Shown: positions 1 through 5,638 of the stretch, piece by piece
Layout of the letters: every line of letters starts with the position of its first letter
How positions within the stretch are numbered: position 1 is the stretch's first letter
DNA from: an uncultured Rhizobiaceae group bacterium
GTDB taxonomy: Bacteria > Pseudomonadota > Alphaproteobacteria > Rhizobiales > Rhizobiaceae
NCBI GenBank assembly: GCA_937923355.1
Contig: CALAIO010000236.1
Location: forward strand, 1-5,638
Direction of reading: 5' to 3'
Length of the DNA stretch: 5,638 nucleotides
Translations under genes and position numbers: made by a program
The notes under the pieces: model-generated
Told to the model about the DNA's origin: nothing
Seen by the model: only the letters and a program-made list of their open reading frames with translations
Database searches by the model: none

Positions 1-846
1 GGCATCATGTCGACCACAAGTATCTTGAATAACTTCAACAAGCGGTAGCATTTCTTGATCATAATATTTTGCGTGTAGCCCTGGCATTGGGTAAGCATGC
101 CCCATCAAGGTGCGTGTTGTGGTTACATCCAGCGCATGTTCAATGCCTTTATCCAACTTACGTGCACTAAAGCATTGGAAGTCCGTACACTGCCTGCCAT
201 CAACATCCATAATCTGGATATAATCACCCGCCTTCACAAAAAAGCTTTCTGCTGTCTGTGTGTGAACGCGTAAATCAAGAACAGGATCGGCAAGCGGGTC
301 AGGCAATCTGAAACGGCTTTTGCTTTTGATTTGGGCCCGTTTTACCAGCGCTGTTATGGGTGTCGTGGTATTTTGTAGTTCAAAATCCATGATGCCGCCG
401 GGCGCTGCAATGATAACTACACCATCACGTTGAACTTTAAACTCGGCCTGATCACCTGCAGACGAGCTTCCACCAAATACACCCACAGCCCCCGCTTTTG
501 CCAAATTTATCTTGCGCGCTTCAAGGCCAAGTCTTAAACCTCGCAAGCTATTATCATCGCCATCAAGAAGCGCTTTTAGTCCGTCTGCAATGGAATTGGA
601 TTTTGCATCAATGACAGAGGCATCAATTAGGCCTTTTTGATCAACCGCAACAACTTCGCAGAGTTGCCCACCCTCTTCATTTATGAGCGTAATTTGATCA
701 CCTTTTTCGATGGGAATGAGGACAGCACCACAGCCTTGCACGACATAGCGCTCAGTACCGGGAGGCAACATAAACGCTTGCGGCTCAAATATTTTGCTTG
801 GAGCTGGAGGGCCTTTGGTTACATCTGGATAAGAAGTATCAAGCAT
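1..846 (-). CDS. DUF1989 (urea carboxylase-associated type) domain protein, N-terminal part; possibly fused to a GcvT-like domain
   Basis: This is an open frame of 282 codons without a stop, entering from the left edge, so the C-terminus is missing. The start is ATG at 846-844; an in-frame TAA lies directly before it (849-847), so no earlier start is possible. No good Shine-Dalgarno is seen, and Met26 is a weaker alternative. From about residue 197 the protein matches DUF1989: AGDYIQIMDVDGRQCTDF (206-223), DVTTTRTLMGHAYP (240-253) and DTCGRHD (275-281). Residues 33-70 look like a diverged copy of the same fold (GDQITLINEEGGQLC). DUF1989 proteins occur with urea carboxylase, and in alphaproteobacteria long versions continue into an aminomethyltransferase (GcvT-like) domain. 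That continuation is inferred and lies outside the window. No signal peptide is seen, so it is probably cytosolic. The substrate is unknown. Confidence 0.82.
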   Translation of the reverse strand, partial: MLDTSYPDVTKGPPAPSKIFEPQAFMLPPGTERYVVQGCGAVLIPIEKGDQITLINEEGGQLCEVVAVDQKGLIDASVIDAKSNSIADGLKALLDGDDNSLRGLRLGLEARKINLAKAGAVGVFGGSSSAGDQAEFKVQRDGVVIIAAPGGIMDFELQNTTTPITALVKRAQIKSKSRFRLPDPLADPVLDLRVHTQTAESFFVKAGDYIQIMDVDGRQCTDFQCFSARKLDKGIEHALDVTTTRTLMGHAYPMPGLHAKYYDQEMLPLVEVIQDTCGRHDA

Positions 847-1067
847 TTAACAATTCAATCAAATTTTGAATTTCAGGAATAAATATTTATTATCAAGAAT
901 AACATGATAACTAAAAATAACAAGCTTGCACAATATAATAGCAGTAAAAATTTACTGGAAAAATCACAGGCTTTGACTAACTTGCAAAAGAAATCCAAAG
1001 CATGACAATTAAGAGCACAGAAAAAACCTAAAACATTCAGCCCCTTAACAGCTTTTTCGGAATCAAA
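847..1067. other. AT-rich intergenic region with short palindromes
   Basis: These 221 bases separate the end of the holC operon from the start of the DUF1989 gene, which is read in the same direction. No credible gene is present on either strand. Several dyads can be seen: a 14-bp perfect palindrome AATAAATATTTATT at 878-891, TTATCA-N9-TGATAA at 890-910, CAAGCTTG at 921-928, and CAGTAAA-AA-TTTACTG at 942-957. The last is listed separately. Some of these are expected by chance in AT-rich DNA. I found no convincing hairpin with a T-tract to end the operon at 1068. Confidence 0.6.
935..963 (-). promoter_or_regulatory. Candidate promoter with embedded operator-like dyad
   Basis: On the minus strand, TATTAT (940-935) matches the -10 consensus at five of six positions. 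The 17-bp spacer above it consists almost wholly of a perfect 7-bp-arm inverted repeat, CAGTAAA-N2-TTTACTG (942-957). The hexamer in the -35 position (TTTTCC) is poor, as expected if an activator is needed or if the match is accidental. The site lies about 90 bases before the DUF1989 start codon. The palindrome is seen in the sequence; the promoter and regulator are inferred. Confidence 0.3.
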
Positions 1068-1673
1068 TCAAGAACCACCTCGTCCCCAGCGACGTTTTTT
1101 GGGTTCACTTTTTTGGCCTCTGCGGGAACGTACAATTAGATAAAATCCAAGAATGCCCAAAACGGCTGCTGGTATTTTATAAGGATTTTCTTGCTCGCTG
1201 GTATTGGCAATAAATTGAGCAGTAATTTCTTCCACATCAGGCCGCAGTATATTGCTGTTTCCGGGTTGTGGCGCAAACTCCATGCTGATGCGATGAAGGC
1301 CGTCTTTTTGAACGTCAAACACAAGTGATTGACTACCAGCAACTTTTGGTTGCTCTGGGCCTGTATCAAAGCCATCCGTTTTGAAAGAAATAATCGTCCC
1401 GATTAACGTGCCGCCCGCATCGGAAATTTTAACAGTGATCGGCAGCTTAACCGGAGGCAGTTGCGCGCCTACTTTATAGCGTGCCCGAAAATTAATTCTG
1501 ACCGGATTATCCTCTGTTCGGATCAGCAGGTTTTGCGCTTCAATGCCATCATCGCGAAAATCAGAAAATGATAAAGTCGTAATTTCAGTCCCACTCAGCT
1601 TTACCTGCGCGAGCGGCATTAATATGCCAATAGCAAGTGCAATCAGGATCAATAGAAAACCAAGTTTTTTCAT
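1068..1673 (-). CDS. Two-pass membrane protein of unknown function
   Basis: A 201-residue protein that I do not recognise. A hydrophobic helix at residues 5-23 follows two lysines and is an uncleaved anchor or a signal sequence. Residues 25-165 are polar, rich in alternating hydrophobic residues and probably a beta-sandwich exposed to the periplasm. A second helix lies at 167-181, followed by a strongly basic tail (RSRRGQKSEPKKRRWGRGGS), which by the positive-inside rule should sit in the cytoplasm. The hydrophobic-polar-hydrophobic-basic order suggests an inner-membrane protein with a periplasmic domain. The start is well supported: GGAGG lies 8 bases before the ATG, and this ATG overlaps the stop of the methyltransferase gene by 4 bp (ATGA), indicating translational coupling. 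It is the last gene of the holC operon. No catalytic motif is apparent. Confidence 0.85.
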   Translation of the reverse strand: MKKLGFLLILIALAIGILMPLAQVKLSGTEITTLSFSDFRDDGIEAQNLLIRTEDNPVRINFRARYKVGAQLPPVKLPITVKISDAGGTLIGTIISFKTDGFDTGPEQPKVAGSQSLVFDVQKDGLHRISMEFAPQPGNSNILRPDVEEITAQFIANTSEQENPYKIPAAVLGILGFYLIVRSRRGQKSEPKKRRWGRGGS

Positions 1674-2371
1674 GAAGGTCGCCTCCAGACCATAAAGCTA
1701 TGCGGTATTTTTCTGTCCGGTTTTTCAAGAATAAAATCTTCACGCGATACCAGCTCCAAACCATGATCGGTAAAAGACACAACCTTGTTTTCTTCAAGCG
1801 GCCAAGGTGGTCCCTCAACCGCCGCACCATCATCGCGAATGCGGGTATAAACCAACAAGATACCGTTTGGCGCAACAAGACTTGCAACGGCAGGAATGGA
1901 TTTCTCAAGCGTTTCAGATGGGATGGATTGTAGCGTATAACACTCATGCACCAGATCAAAGCTACCAAGCCATTCCTGCGGCAAGTCAAATAAATCCATT
2001 TGCCGATAAGTTACGTCACTTTCAGGAAAACGTTCTTTTGCCCAGGATATCGCTTTTGGCGAAAAATCAAAGCCAATGGTTTCATACCAAGCTTCCGACA
2101 AGGCTTCCGCGTTATCACCAAGCCCGCAGCCAACATCAATCGCCCTGCCCTCATGATCAGGGTTTTCTTCCAGCCAACTTGTAAGCCTGTCTTTAGCAGC
2201 CAGATCAGCCCATGGCACTGCGGCAGCATCACCTTCAGCATTGTTGTAAACATCCTGAAAAAACTTCTCGCGTTCTGGCAGGGAATGAAGCGTGTCTTTA
2301 TCGAGTTTATTAACTTGCGCCTTTAAGCTTTCTTGTCGAAGCCTGAACTCTTCTTCTGTCTCACCACTCAC
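1670..2371 (-). CDS. Class I SAM-dependent methyltransferase
   Basis: A Rossmann-fold methyltransferase of 233 residues, counted from the GTG start. The SAM-binding motif I is AIDVGCGLGDNA (about 77-88), followed by the acidic residue of motif II in GFDFSP (100-105), QMDLFDLP (124-131) and the motif IV-like segment FDLVHECYTLQSIP (138-151). The C-terminal part has VYTRIRDDG and PPWPL, typical of small-molecule methyltransferases distantly like the thiopurine methyltransferase group; the substrate cannot be read. I prefer GTG at 2371-2369 over the ATG at 2386: GGGAG sits 8 bases before the GTG, and the GTG overlaps the holC stop as GTGA, matching the ATGA overlap at the other end. The ATG start would add five residues (MGEKG) with no proper ribosome binding site. 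It is the middle gene of a three-gene operon and is probably cytosolic. Confidence 0.88.
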   Translation of the reverse strand: MSGETEEEFRLRQESLKAQVNKLDKDTLHSLPEREKFFQDVYNNAEGDAAAVPWADLAAKDRLTSWLEENPDHEGRAIDVGCGLGDNAEALSEAWYETIGFDFSPKAISWAKERFPESDVTYRQMDLFDLPQEWLGSFDLVHECYTLQSIPSETLEKSIPAVASLVAPNGILLVYTRIRDDGAAVEGPPWPLEENKVVSFTDHGLELVSREDFILEKPDRKIPHSFMVWRRPS

Positions 2372-2829
2372 GCCTTTTTCTCCCATCCACCATTTGGGTT
2401 TTGCTGCCAGTAAGTTTGCTCATGTCCGCTCTTTTCAGAGGCATCCTTGTGAAATTTCCAACGTCCTCTTGCATGTTCAACCGCTTCATTATCATGTCCA
2501 TCAAACATATAAACGATACGGTCATATTCTGAGGGGTCATCTATTTGCGCACCGCCTGTAAGAAATCTGATTTTTGCACCATTGGGATTATCATCTTCAC
2601 TGGTCAGCCATATCGGTTGCAAAGCCTCACTCCCGTCACGCAAGTAACCGTGCGCCAAAAAGCTTTCATCACGGTAAGTCCACAAATGCTCATCAAGCAC
2701 TTCAACATGGCTTTGCGACCTCAACTGAACGACAACTTTCCAGTCTCGTGACAATGATTTTTCAAGCAAGCCTGGCAAGACTTGTTGAAGCGTTCTTTCC
2801 GTCAAATGATAAAATAGTATTTCTGTCAT
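2368..2829 (-). CDS. holC: DNA polymerase III subunit chi
   Basis: HolC (153 residues) is the accessory chi subunit that, in characterised bacteria, pairs with psi in the clamp-loader complex and contacts single-strand binding protein. Recognisable family segments are FYHLTERTLQQVLPGLLEKSL (6-26), the WKVVVQ strand (30-35), LDEHLWTYRDESFLAHG (45-61), QPIWLTSEDDNPNGA (71-85), the acidic FDGHDNEAVEHARGRW segment (109-124) and the C-terminal TYWQQNPNGGWEKKA (139-153), a very typical alphaproteobacterial HolC ending. Length is normal for the class. The ATG at 2829 has no strong Shine-Dalgarno. It is the first gene of the operon, and its TGA overlaps the methyltransferase GTG. In many Proteobacteria holC is next to pepA; here two plus-strand genes lie between them. 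Confidence 0.96.
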   Translation of the reverse strand: MTEILFYHLTERTLQQVLPGLLEKSLSRDWKVVVQLRSQSHVEVLDEHLWTYRDESFLAHGYLRDGSEALQPIWLTSEDDNPNGAKIRFLTGGAQIDDPSEYDRIVYMFDGHDNEAVEHARGRWKFHKDASEKSGHEQTYWQQNPNGGWEKKA

Positions 2830-2853
2830 ATGAAATTGTTACCATAGATGGCG

Positions 2854-2882
2854 TTGACTCAAATCCTTTAAGCAAACAAAAT
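2854..2882 (+). promoter_or_regulatory. Candidate sigma70-type promoter for the small secreted protein gene
   Basis: TTGACT at 2854-2859 (five of six to the -35 consensus) is followed after 17 bases by CAAAAT at 2877-2882 (four of six to the -10 consensus). Transcription would begin near 2889, leaving a leader of roughly 26 bases that includes AGGGGG. It lies in the 85-base gap between divergent holC and the secreted-protein gene. No equally good promoter for holC was found in the gap. Confidence 0.35.
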
Positions 2883-2903
2883 TCATGTATTGATAGATTT
2901 TTC

Positions 2904-2909
2904 AGGGGG
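2904..2909 (+). promoter_or_regulatory. Ribosome binding site of the secreted-protein gene
   Basis: AGGGGG lies 5 bases before the ATG at 2915 and supports that start codon. Confidence 0.6.
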
Positions 2910-2914
2910 TAACT

Positions 2915-3340
2915 ATGCGAAACTCAAAAATTTGTGCAACCATATTCATCACAACCACCGTTTGGCTCAGTGCAAACCTTGCCAATGCGCAAGGGTGTTC
3001 TTTGCAAGGTGTTGAATTAAAATGTAACGCGAAAGCATCCACACCAGCAGCGATCATGGAAGCTTTCGCTTCTGAGGAAACCCATAATACCCTTGGCGCC
3101 CCGCTCTCACAAAAGGAGCGTTTTGTACAAAATGGGGATCTGGAAAAATATCGTCAAAGCATGGAACGCAACTGGCGCGTGATTACCCGCTTTGCCAGAA
3201 AACAGCAAAGAAACAAGAACCGCCGCCGCATTAGCGAAGCCGAGTTCCAAACCTTTTCAAAACAATTTCAGGAAGCAGAAAAAAGCTACGGCATAGCACT
3301 CAATTTTTACAGGCAACTACACTGGCAGGGTTTGAGATAA
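2915..3340 (+). CDS. Small secreted (periplasmic) protein of unknown function
   Basis: A 141-residue protein that I do not recognise. Residues 1-25 form a Sec-type signal peptide: a basic start (MRNSK), a hydrophobic core, and ANLANA before a likely cleavage at Ala25-Gln26. The mature protein begins with two cysteines (Cys28 and Cys37) close enough for a disulfide. It has a mostly helical, charged body with a basic patch (ARKQQRNKNRRR, 94-105), then a glutamate- and glutamine-rich helix and an aromatic C-terminus (FYRQLHWQ). The absence of a lipobox at the cleavage site argues against a lipoprotein. The start is supported by AGGGGG 5 bases upstream. The gene ends with tandem in-frame stops, TAA TAA (3338-3343). 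It is divergent from holC and followed by the LysM gene on the same strand after 105 bases, which has its own candidate -10, so the two may be separate transcripts. Confidence 0.8.
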   Translation: MRNSKICATIFITTTVWLSANLANAQGCSLQGVELKCNAKASTPAAIMEAFASEETHNTLGAPLSQKERFVQNGDLEKYRQSMERNWRVITRFARKQQRNKNRRRISEAEFQTFSKQFQEAEKSYGIALNFYRQLHWQGLR

Positions 3341-3392
3341 TAAAGCTAACATGGACTTGATTTTGTAGATTATTCTAACGCTACGTAATTTG

Positions 3393-3424
3393 TTAACCAG
3401 TTTGTTATAATTTTAACGAGTTGA
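3393..3424 (+). promoter_or_regulatory. Candidate promoter and operator-like direct repeat before the LysM gene
   Basis: A perfect -10 hexamer TATAAT lies at 3406-3411. It is flanked by two near-identical direct repeats, TTAACCAGTT (3393-3402) and TTAACGAGTT (3413-3422), which match at nine of ten positions and are exactly 20 bases (about two helical turns) apart. The -35 region has no good match, which is compatible with activator dependence or chance. The leader to the ATG at 3446 would be about 28 bases. The repeats are visible; binding by a regulator is inferred. Confidence 0.4.
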
Positions 3425-3445
3425 TATTAGTAGTGAGTAATCATC

Positions 3446-4015
3446 ATGTATGAAGTTGGTATGTCTGCAAAAGGCAGAGTTGAACCTGTATTTGAGCCTG
3501 AAGTAACACAATGGGAAGGCGAAGCGCCTGTTTCATTGGGGGCGGAACACCTAATTTATGAAGAAGAAGCCTATGGCGGTTTTTCAGGATTATTACTGAA
3601 AAGCGGTTTTGTAATTCTATTGGCTATTACGGCATATGGTGGCTATCAATTCCTTACTGGCGATAACAAGCTACAACTGACAGACGGAAAACCAGGTCAT
3701 GACTGGTCAGGTAAACCAATTGATGAAAAAGAAAGACTTCGCCTTACTGGTGTAAAGGATGAACTTAAACCGGTTCGTAAAATTGATCTGACCCAAACAG
3801 GCTCAATCAAAGAAGAGCAATCACCTATTGGCAAGCCTGTAGCCATCACTCAGGCCACTTCAACTGGCGCCAAGTTTCACGTTGTTCAATCTGGTGATAC
3901 TCTCAGTCAAATTGGCCGCAAGTTTAAAATCAGCGCTGCTGAAATAATGAAAATCAATTCAATAGAAGATGCAAGGCGCATCAAGCCTGGCATGAAGCTA
4001 ATAGTTTCTAGATAA
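3446..4015 (+). CDS. Membrane-anchored LysM-domain protein
   Basis: This 189-residue protein has three parts. Residues 1-46 are acidic and lack a signal peptide. A single transmembrane helix lies at about 49-70 (LLLKSGFVILLAITAYGGYQF). A polar linker (71-140), rich in K, D, E, T and S, leads to a C-terminal LysM module at 144-188, recognised by FHVVQSGDTLSQIGRKFKIS, then AAEIMKINSI and the ending IKPGMKLIVSR. LysM domains bind N-acetylglucosamine-containing glycans such as peptidoglycan, so the protein probably tethers the inner membrane to the cell wall with its acidic N-terminus in the cytoplasm. No hydrolase domain is present. The ATG at 3446 has only a weak upstream GTGAG; Met6 at 3461 is an alternative. 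Stop TAA is followed by a strong terminator. The gene converges on pepA. Confidence 0.88.
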   Translation: MYEVGMSAKGRVEPVFEPEVTQWEGEAPVSLGAEHLIYEEEAYGGFSGLLLKSGFVILLAITAYGGYQFLTGDNKLQLTDGKPGHDWSGKPIDEKERLRLTGVKDELKPVRKIDLTQTGSIKEEQSPIGKPVAITQATSTGAKFHVVQSGDTLSQIGRKFKISAAEIMKINSIEDARRIKPGMKLIVSR

Positions 4016-4018
4016 ACA

Positions 4019-4053
4019 AAACCCGTATTTGAAGCTGTTTTAAATACGGGTTT
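4019..4053. terminator. Bidirectional intrinsic terminator between the LysM gene and pepA
   Basis: A perfect 12-bp inverted repeat, AAACCCGTATTT (4019-4030) with AAATACGGGTTT (4042-4053), encloses an 11-base loop. It is followed on the plus strand by CTCTTTT and on the minus strand by TTTGTTT. It sits in the 50-base gap between two converging genes, 3 bases after the LysM stop codon and 12 bases after the pepA stop codon, so it should end transcription from both sides. Confidence 0.85.
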
Positions 4054-4065
4054 CTCTTTTATAGC

Positions 4066-5562
4066 TTACTCGTAAAATTCAGATACAAGCTTATCAAGTA
4101 ATCTTACGCCGTAGCCTGAGCCCCAAGATTGATTATATTCGTTTGTCTTGGATCCCATTGCCATGCCAGCCACATCAATGTGCACCCACGGCACATCATT
4201 GACAAAACGTTGCAGGAATTGCGCTGCCGTAATTGAACCAGCGTAGCGTCCGCCAGAGTTTTTCATATCAGCATTTTTACTATCGATAATCTTGTCATAG
4301 GCATCACTGATTGGCAGGCGCCAGACTTTTTCATCCGTCATTTGCCCCGCATCGAACAGGTTGCTGGCAAGTTCATCATTGTTTGAAAAAATACCTGCAT
4401 GTTCTTTGCCAAGAGCCACCAAAATTGCCCCTGTTAGCGTTGCAAGATTGATCATGAATTTAGGCTTGAAACGCTTCTGACAATACCAAAGTGCATCCGC
4501 AAGAACCAAGCGTCCTTCGGCATCAGTATTAATGATTTCAATGGTTTGTCCCGACATTGAGGTTACAATATCACCCGGGCGTTGCGCATTGGCGTCTGGC
4601 ATATTTTCAACAAGGCCAATGATACCTACCGCATTGACTTTTGCTTTTCTGGCTGCAAGCGCGTGCATGAGACCCGTGACCGCTGCTGCACCGCCCATGT
4701 CCCCTTTCATGTCTTCCATACCACCACCTGGCTTGAGGGAAATACCACCTGTATCAAACACTACGCCTTTGCCGACGAACCCCAGAGGTTTGTCACCCTT
4801 TTTACCGCCATCCCATTGAATAATTGCCATTCTGGCTTGGCGGTCAGTCGCTGAACCTTGGGAAACGCCCAGCAGTGCGCCCATACCAAGTTTTTTCATT
4901 TCAGCAACACCCAACACTTGCACTTTCGCACCCAGTTTCTTTAGTTTTTGCGCTTCCTTGGCAAATTCAACTGGGCCAAGTGTATTCGGCGGTTCGTTGA
5001 CCAATTGACGCGCAACATTCACACCGTCCGTCACGCCGTCAATTCTTGCCCAGGCCTTTTTCGTTGGCGCCAATTCATCCGTACCTACCTTGAACTTGGC
5101 AACTTTCTTTGGCTTTTTATCTGCTTCGCGTCCCTTGGTGAAATAATCATCAAACTTGTAGGCTCGCAGTTTTGCGCCCGCTGCAATATTTGCGATTGCC
5201 TCTGGCGAAAGCGCGTTGGATTTTGCGGCTACTTCCGTGAGAATGGTAACAGCACTATGGCTACCACAAGCTGTAAAAATTTTACCACCAACTTTAAAAG
5301 CGCCTGTTTCATTTAAGTCGGACGGCTTACCACAGCCAATCAGAATTATTTTGTCAGGCCCGGCTTCGGGCGCTATCAATGTCAGCATTGAGCCTGATTT
5401 CCCGGAAAAACTTTCAACCGAAATAGCGCGTTCAAGCTGCTTGCTGCACGTCATGGCTTTAACAAGCGGTGGCAACTTACCATCCAGTGGCATAACAACC
5501 ACCAATGTGCCGTTTGCCGGAATAGAATTTTTCGCAAATGTAAAAGTCGGTAATTTAGCCAT
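4066..5562 (-). CDS. pepA: Leucyl aminopeptidase (cytosol aminopeptidase, peptidase family M17)
   Basis: A 498-residue two-metal aminopeptidase that removes N-terminal residues such as leucine from peptides; family members are hexamers in the cytosol. The catalytic C-terminal domain is complete. Taking the bovine lens enzyme as reference, all expected residues fall at a constant offset of 15: Lys265 and Asp270 in [11 protein letters not shown], Lys277 in SLK, Asp288 in GDMGGAA, and Asp347, Glu349 and Arg351 in the signature NTDAEGRL (345-352). The N-terminal domain (about 1-165) is variable, as usual. Length is normal. The start is supported by GGAG 5 bases before the ATG. In E. coli PepA also binds DNA in XerCD recombination, but nothing here shows that role. 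It is transcribed alone towards the convergent LysM gene, while holC, often its direct neighbour, lies about 1.2 kb further downstream on the same strand. Confidence 0.97.
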   Translation of the reverse strand: MAKLPTFTFAKNSIPANGTLVVVMPLDGKLPPLVKAMTCSKQLERAISVESFSGKSGSMLTLIAPEAGPDKIILIGCGKPSDLNETGAFKVGGKIFTACGSHSAVTILTEVAAKSNALSPEAIANIAAGAKLRAYKFDDYFTKGREADKKPKKVAKFKVGTDELAPTKKAWARIDGVTDGVNVARQLVNEPPNTLGPVEFAKEAQKLKKLGAKVQVLGVAEMKKLGMGALLGVSQGSATDRQARMAIIQWDGGKKGDKPLGFVGKGVVFDTGGISLKPGGGMEDMKGDMGGAAAVTGLMHALAARKAKVNAVGIIGLVENMPDANAQRPGDIVTSMSGQTIEIINTDAEGRLVLADALWYCQKRFKPKFMINLATLTGAILVALGKEHAGIFSNNDELASNLFDAGQMTDEKVWRLPISDAYDKIIDSKNADMKNSGGRYAGSITAAQFLQRFVNDVPWVHIDVAGMAMGSKTNEYNQSWGSGYGVRLLDKLVSEFYE

Positions 5563-5638
5563 AATATCTCCAAAGATTCATTTCTAGCGAAGGTAATACA
5601 TTTCTCGCGCCTGTCGAGAGTAAAAGGGAAAATCTCTT
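5563..5638 (-). promoter_or_regulatory. pepA upstream region with a small dyad
   Basis: The 76 bases before pepA hold the Shine-Dalgarno GGAG and, further up, a 5-bp-arm inverted repeat TCTCG-N7-CGAGA (5603-5619). No clear -35/-10 pair was found; TATTAC just below the dyad is only a weak -10 match. The promoter is presumably here, but I cannot place it. No gene is visible at the right edge. Confidence 0.3.

Noticed and set aside
637..882. Plus-strand ORF of 81 codons
   Set aside because: It lies antisense to the start of the DUF1989 gene, whose minus-strand frame carries clear domain motifs. The plus-strand translation has no recognisable features.
878..891. 14-bp palindrome AATAAATATTTATT as an operator
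   Set aside because: It consists only of A and T within very AT-rich DNA, so chance occurrence is likely, and it has no clear link to promoter elements.
1020..1067. Possible terminator after the holC operon
   Set aside because: There is a T-rich stretch on the minus strand, but the only stem before it (AGC with GCT) is 3 bp, too weak to support a terminator.
1807..2326. Overlapping plus-strand ORFs opposite the methyltransferase
   Set aside because: They are shadows of a gene with intact SAM-binding motifs, and their translations look like random low-complexity reading.
2574..2912. Plus-strand ORF of 112 codons opposite holC
   Set aside because: The minus frame is unmistakably HolC from end to end. 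This ORF has no motif and runs across the divergent promoter region.
3393..3416. CtrA-type binding site upstream of the LysM gene
   Set aside because: TTAA half-sites are present but lie 20 bases apart rather than separated by 7, so the standard motif is not met.
4532..5587. Several plus-strand ORFs of 90-123 codons opposite pepA
   Set aside because: All are antisense to pepA, which has every catalytic residue at the expected spacing. Such shadows are common opposite conserved genes.

Overview
The window looks like a chromosomal segment from a moderately AT-rich alphaproteobacterium, perhaps a marine Hyphomicrobiales-like lineage. This is inferred from three things: the HolC and PepA sequences are of alphaproteobacterial style, pepA and holC lie near each other as they commonly do in that class, and the left edge carries an unusual DUF1989-type protein. 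There is no sign of phage, plasmid, insertion sequence, CRISPR array or RNA gene. No clearly new system is visible. The most interesting points are gene arrangement and candidate regulatory repeats.

Layout, left to right. Bases 1-846 (minus strand) hold the N-terminal 282 codons of a large protein that runs off the left edge. It has a DUF1989 (urea carboxylase-associated type) domain, preceded by a segment that looks like a degenerate copy of the same fold. Bases 847-1067 are AT-rich and non-coding and contain several short palindromes. Bases 1068-2829 are a compact three-gene minus-strand operon, transcribed from high to low coordinates: holC (DNA polymerase III chi subunit), a class I SAM-dependent methyltransferase, and a two-pass membrane protein of unknown function. 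Both junctions can be read as 4-bp stop/start overlaps (GTGA and ATGA).

Divergent from holC are two plus-strand genes: a small secreted protein (2915-3340) and a membrane-anchored LysM protein (3446-4015). The LysM gene converges on pepA (leucyl aminopeptidase, 4066-5562, minus strand). A 12-bp perfect stem with T-rich flanks on both sides lies between them and should terminate both transcripts. The last 76 bases are the pepA upstream region.

Functionally this is a mix of housekeeping genes (replication clamp-loader accessory subunit, cytosolic peptidase) and poorly characterised envelope genes. The pepA-holC neighbourhood is interrupted here by two plus-strand envelope genes that appear to have their own promoters.
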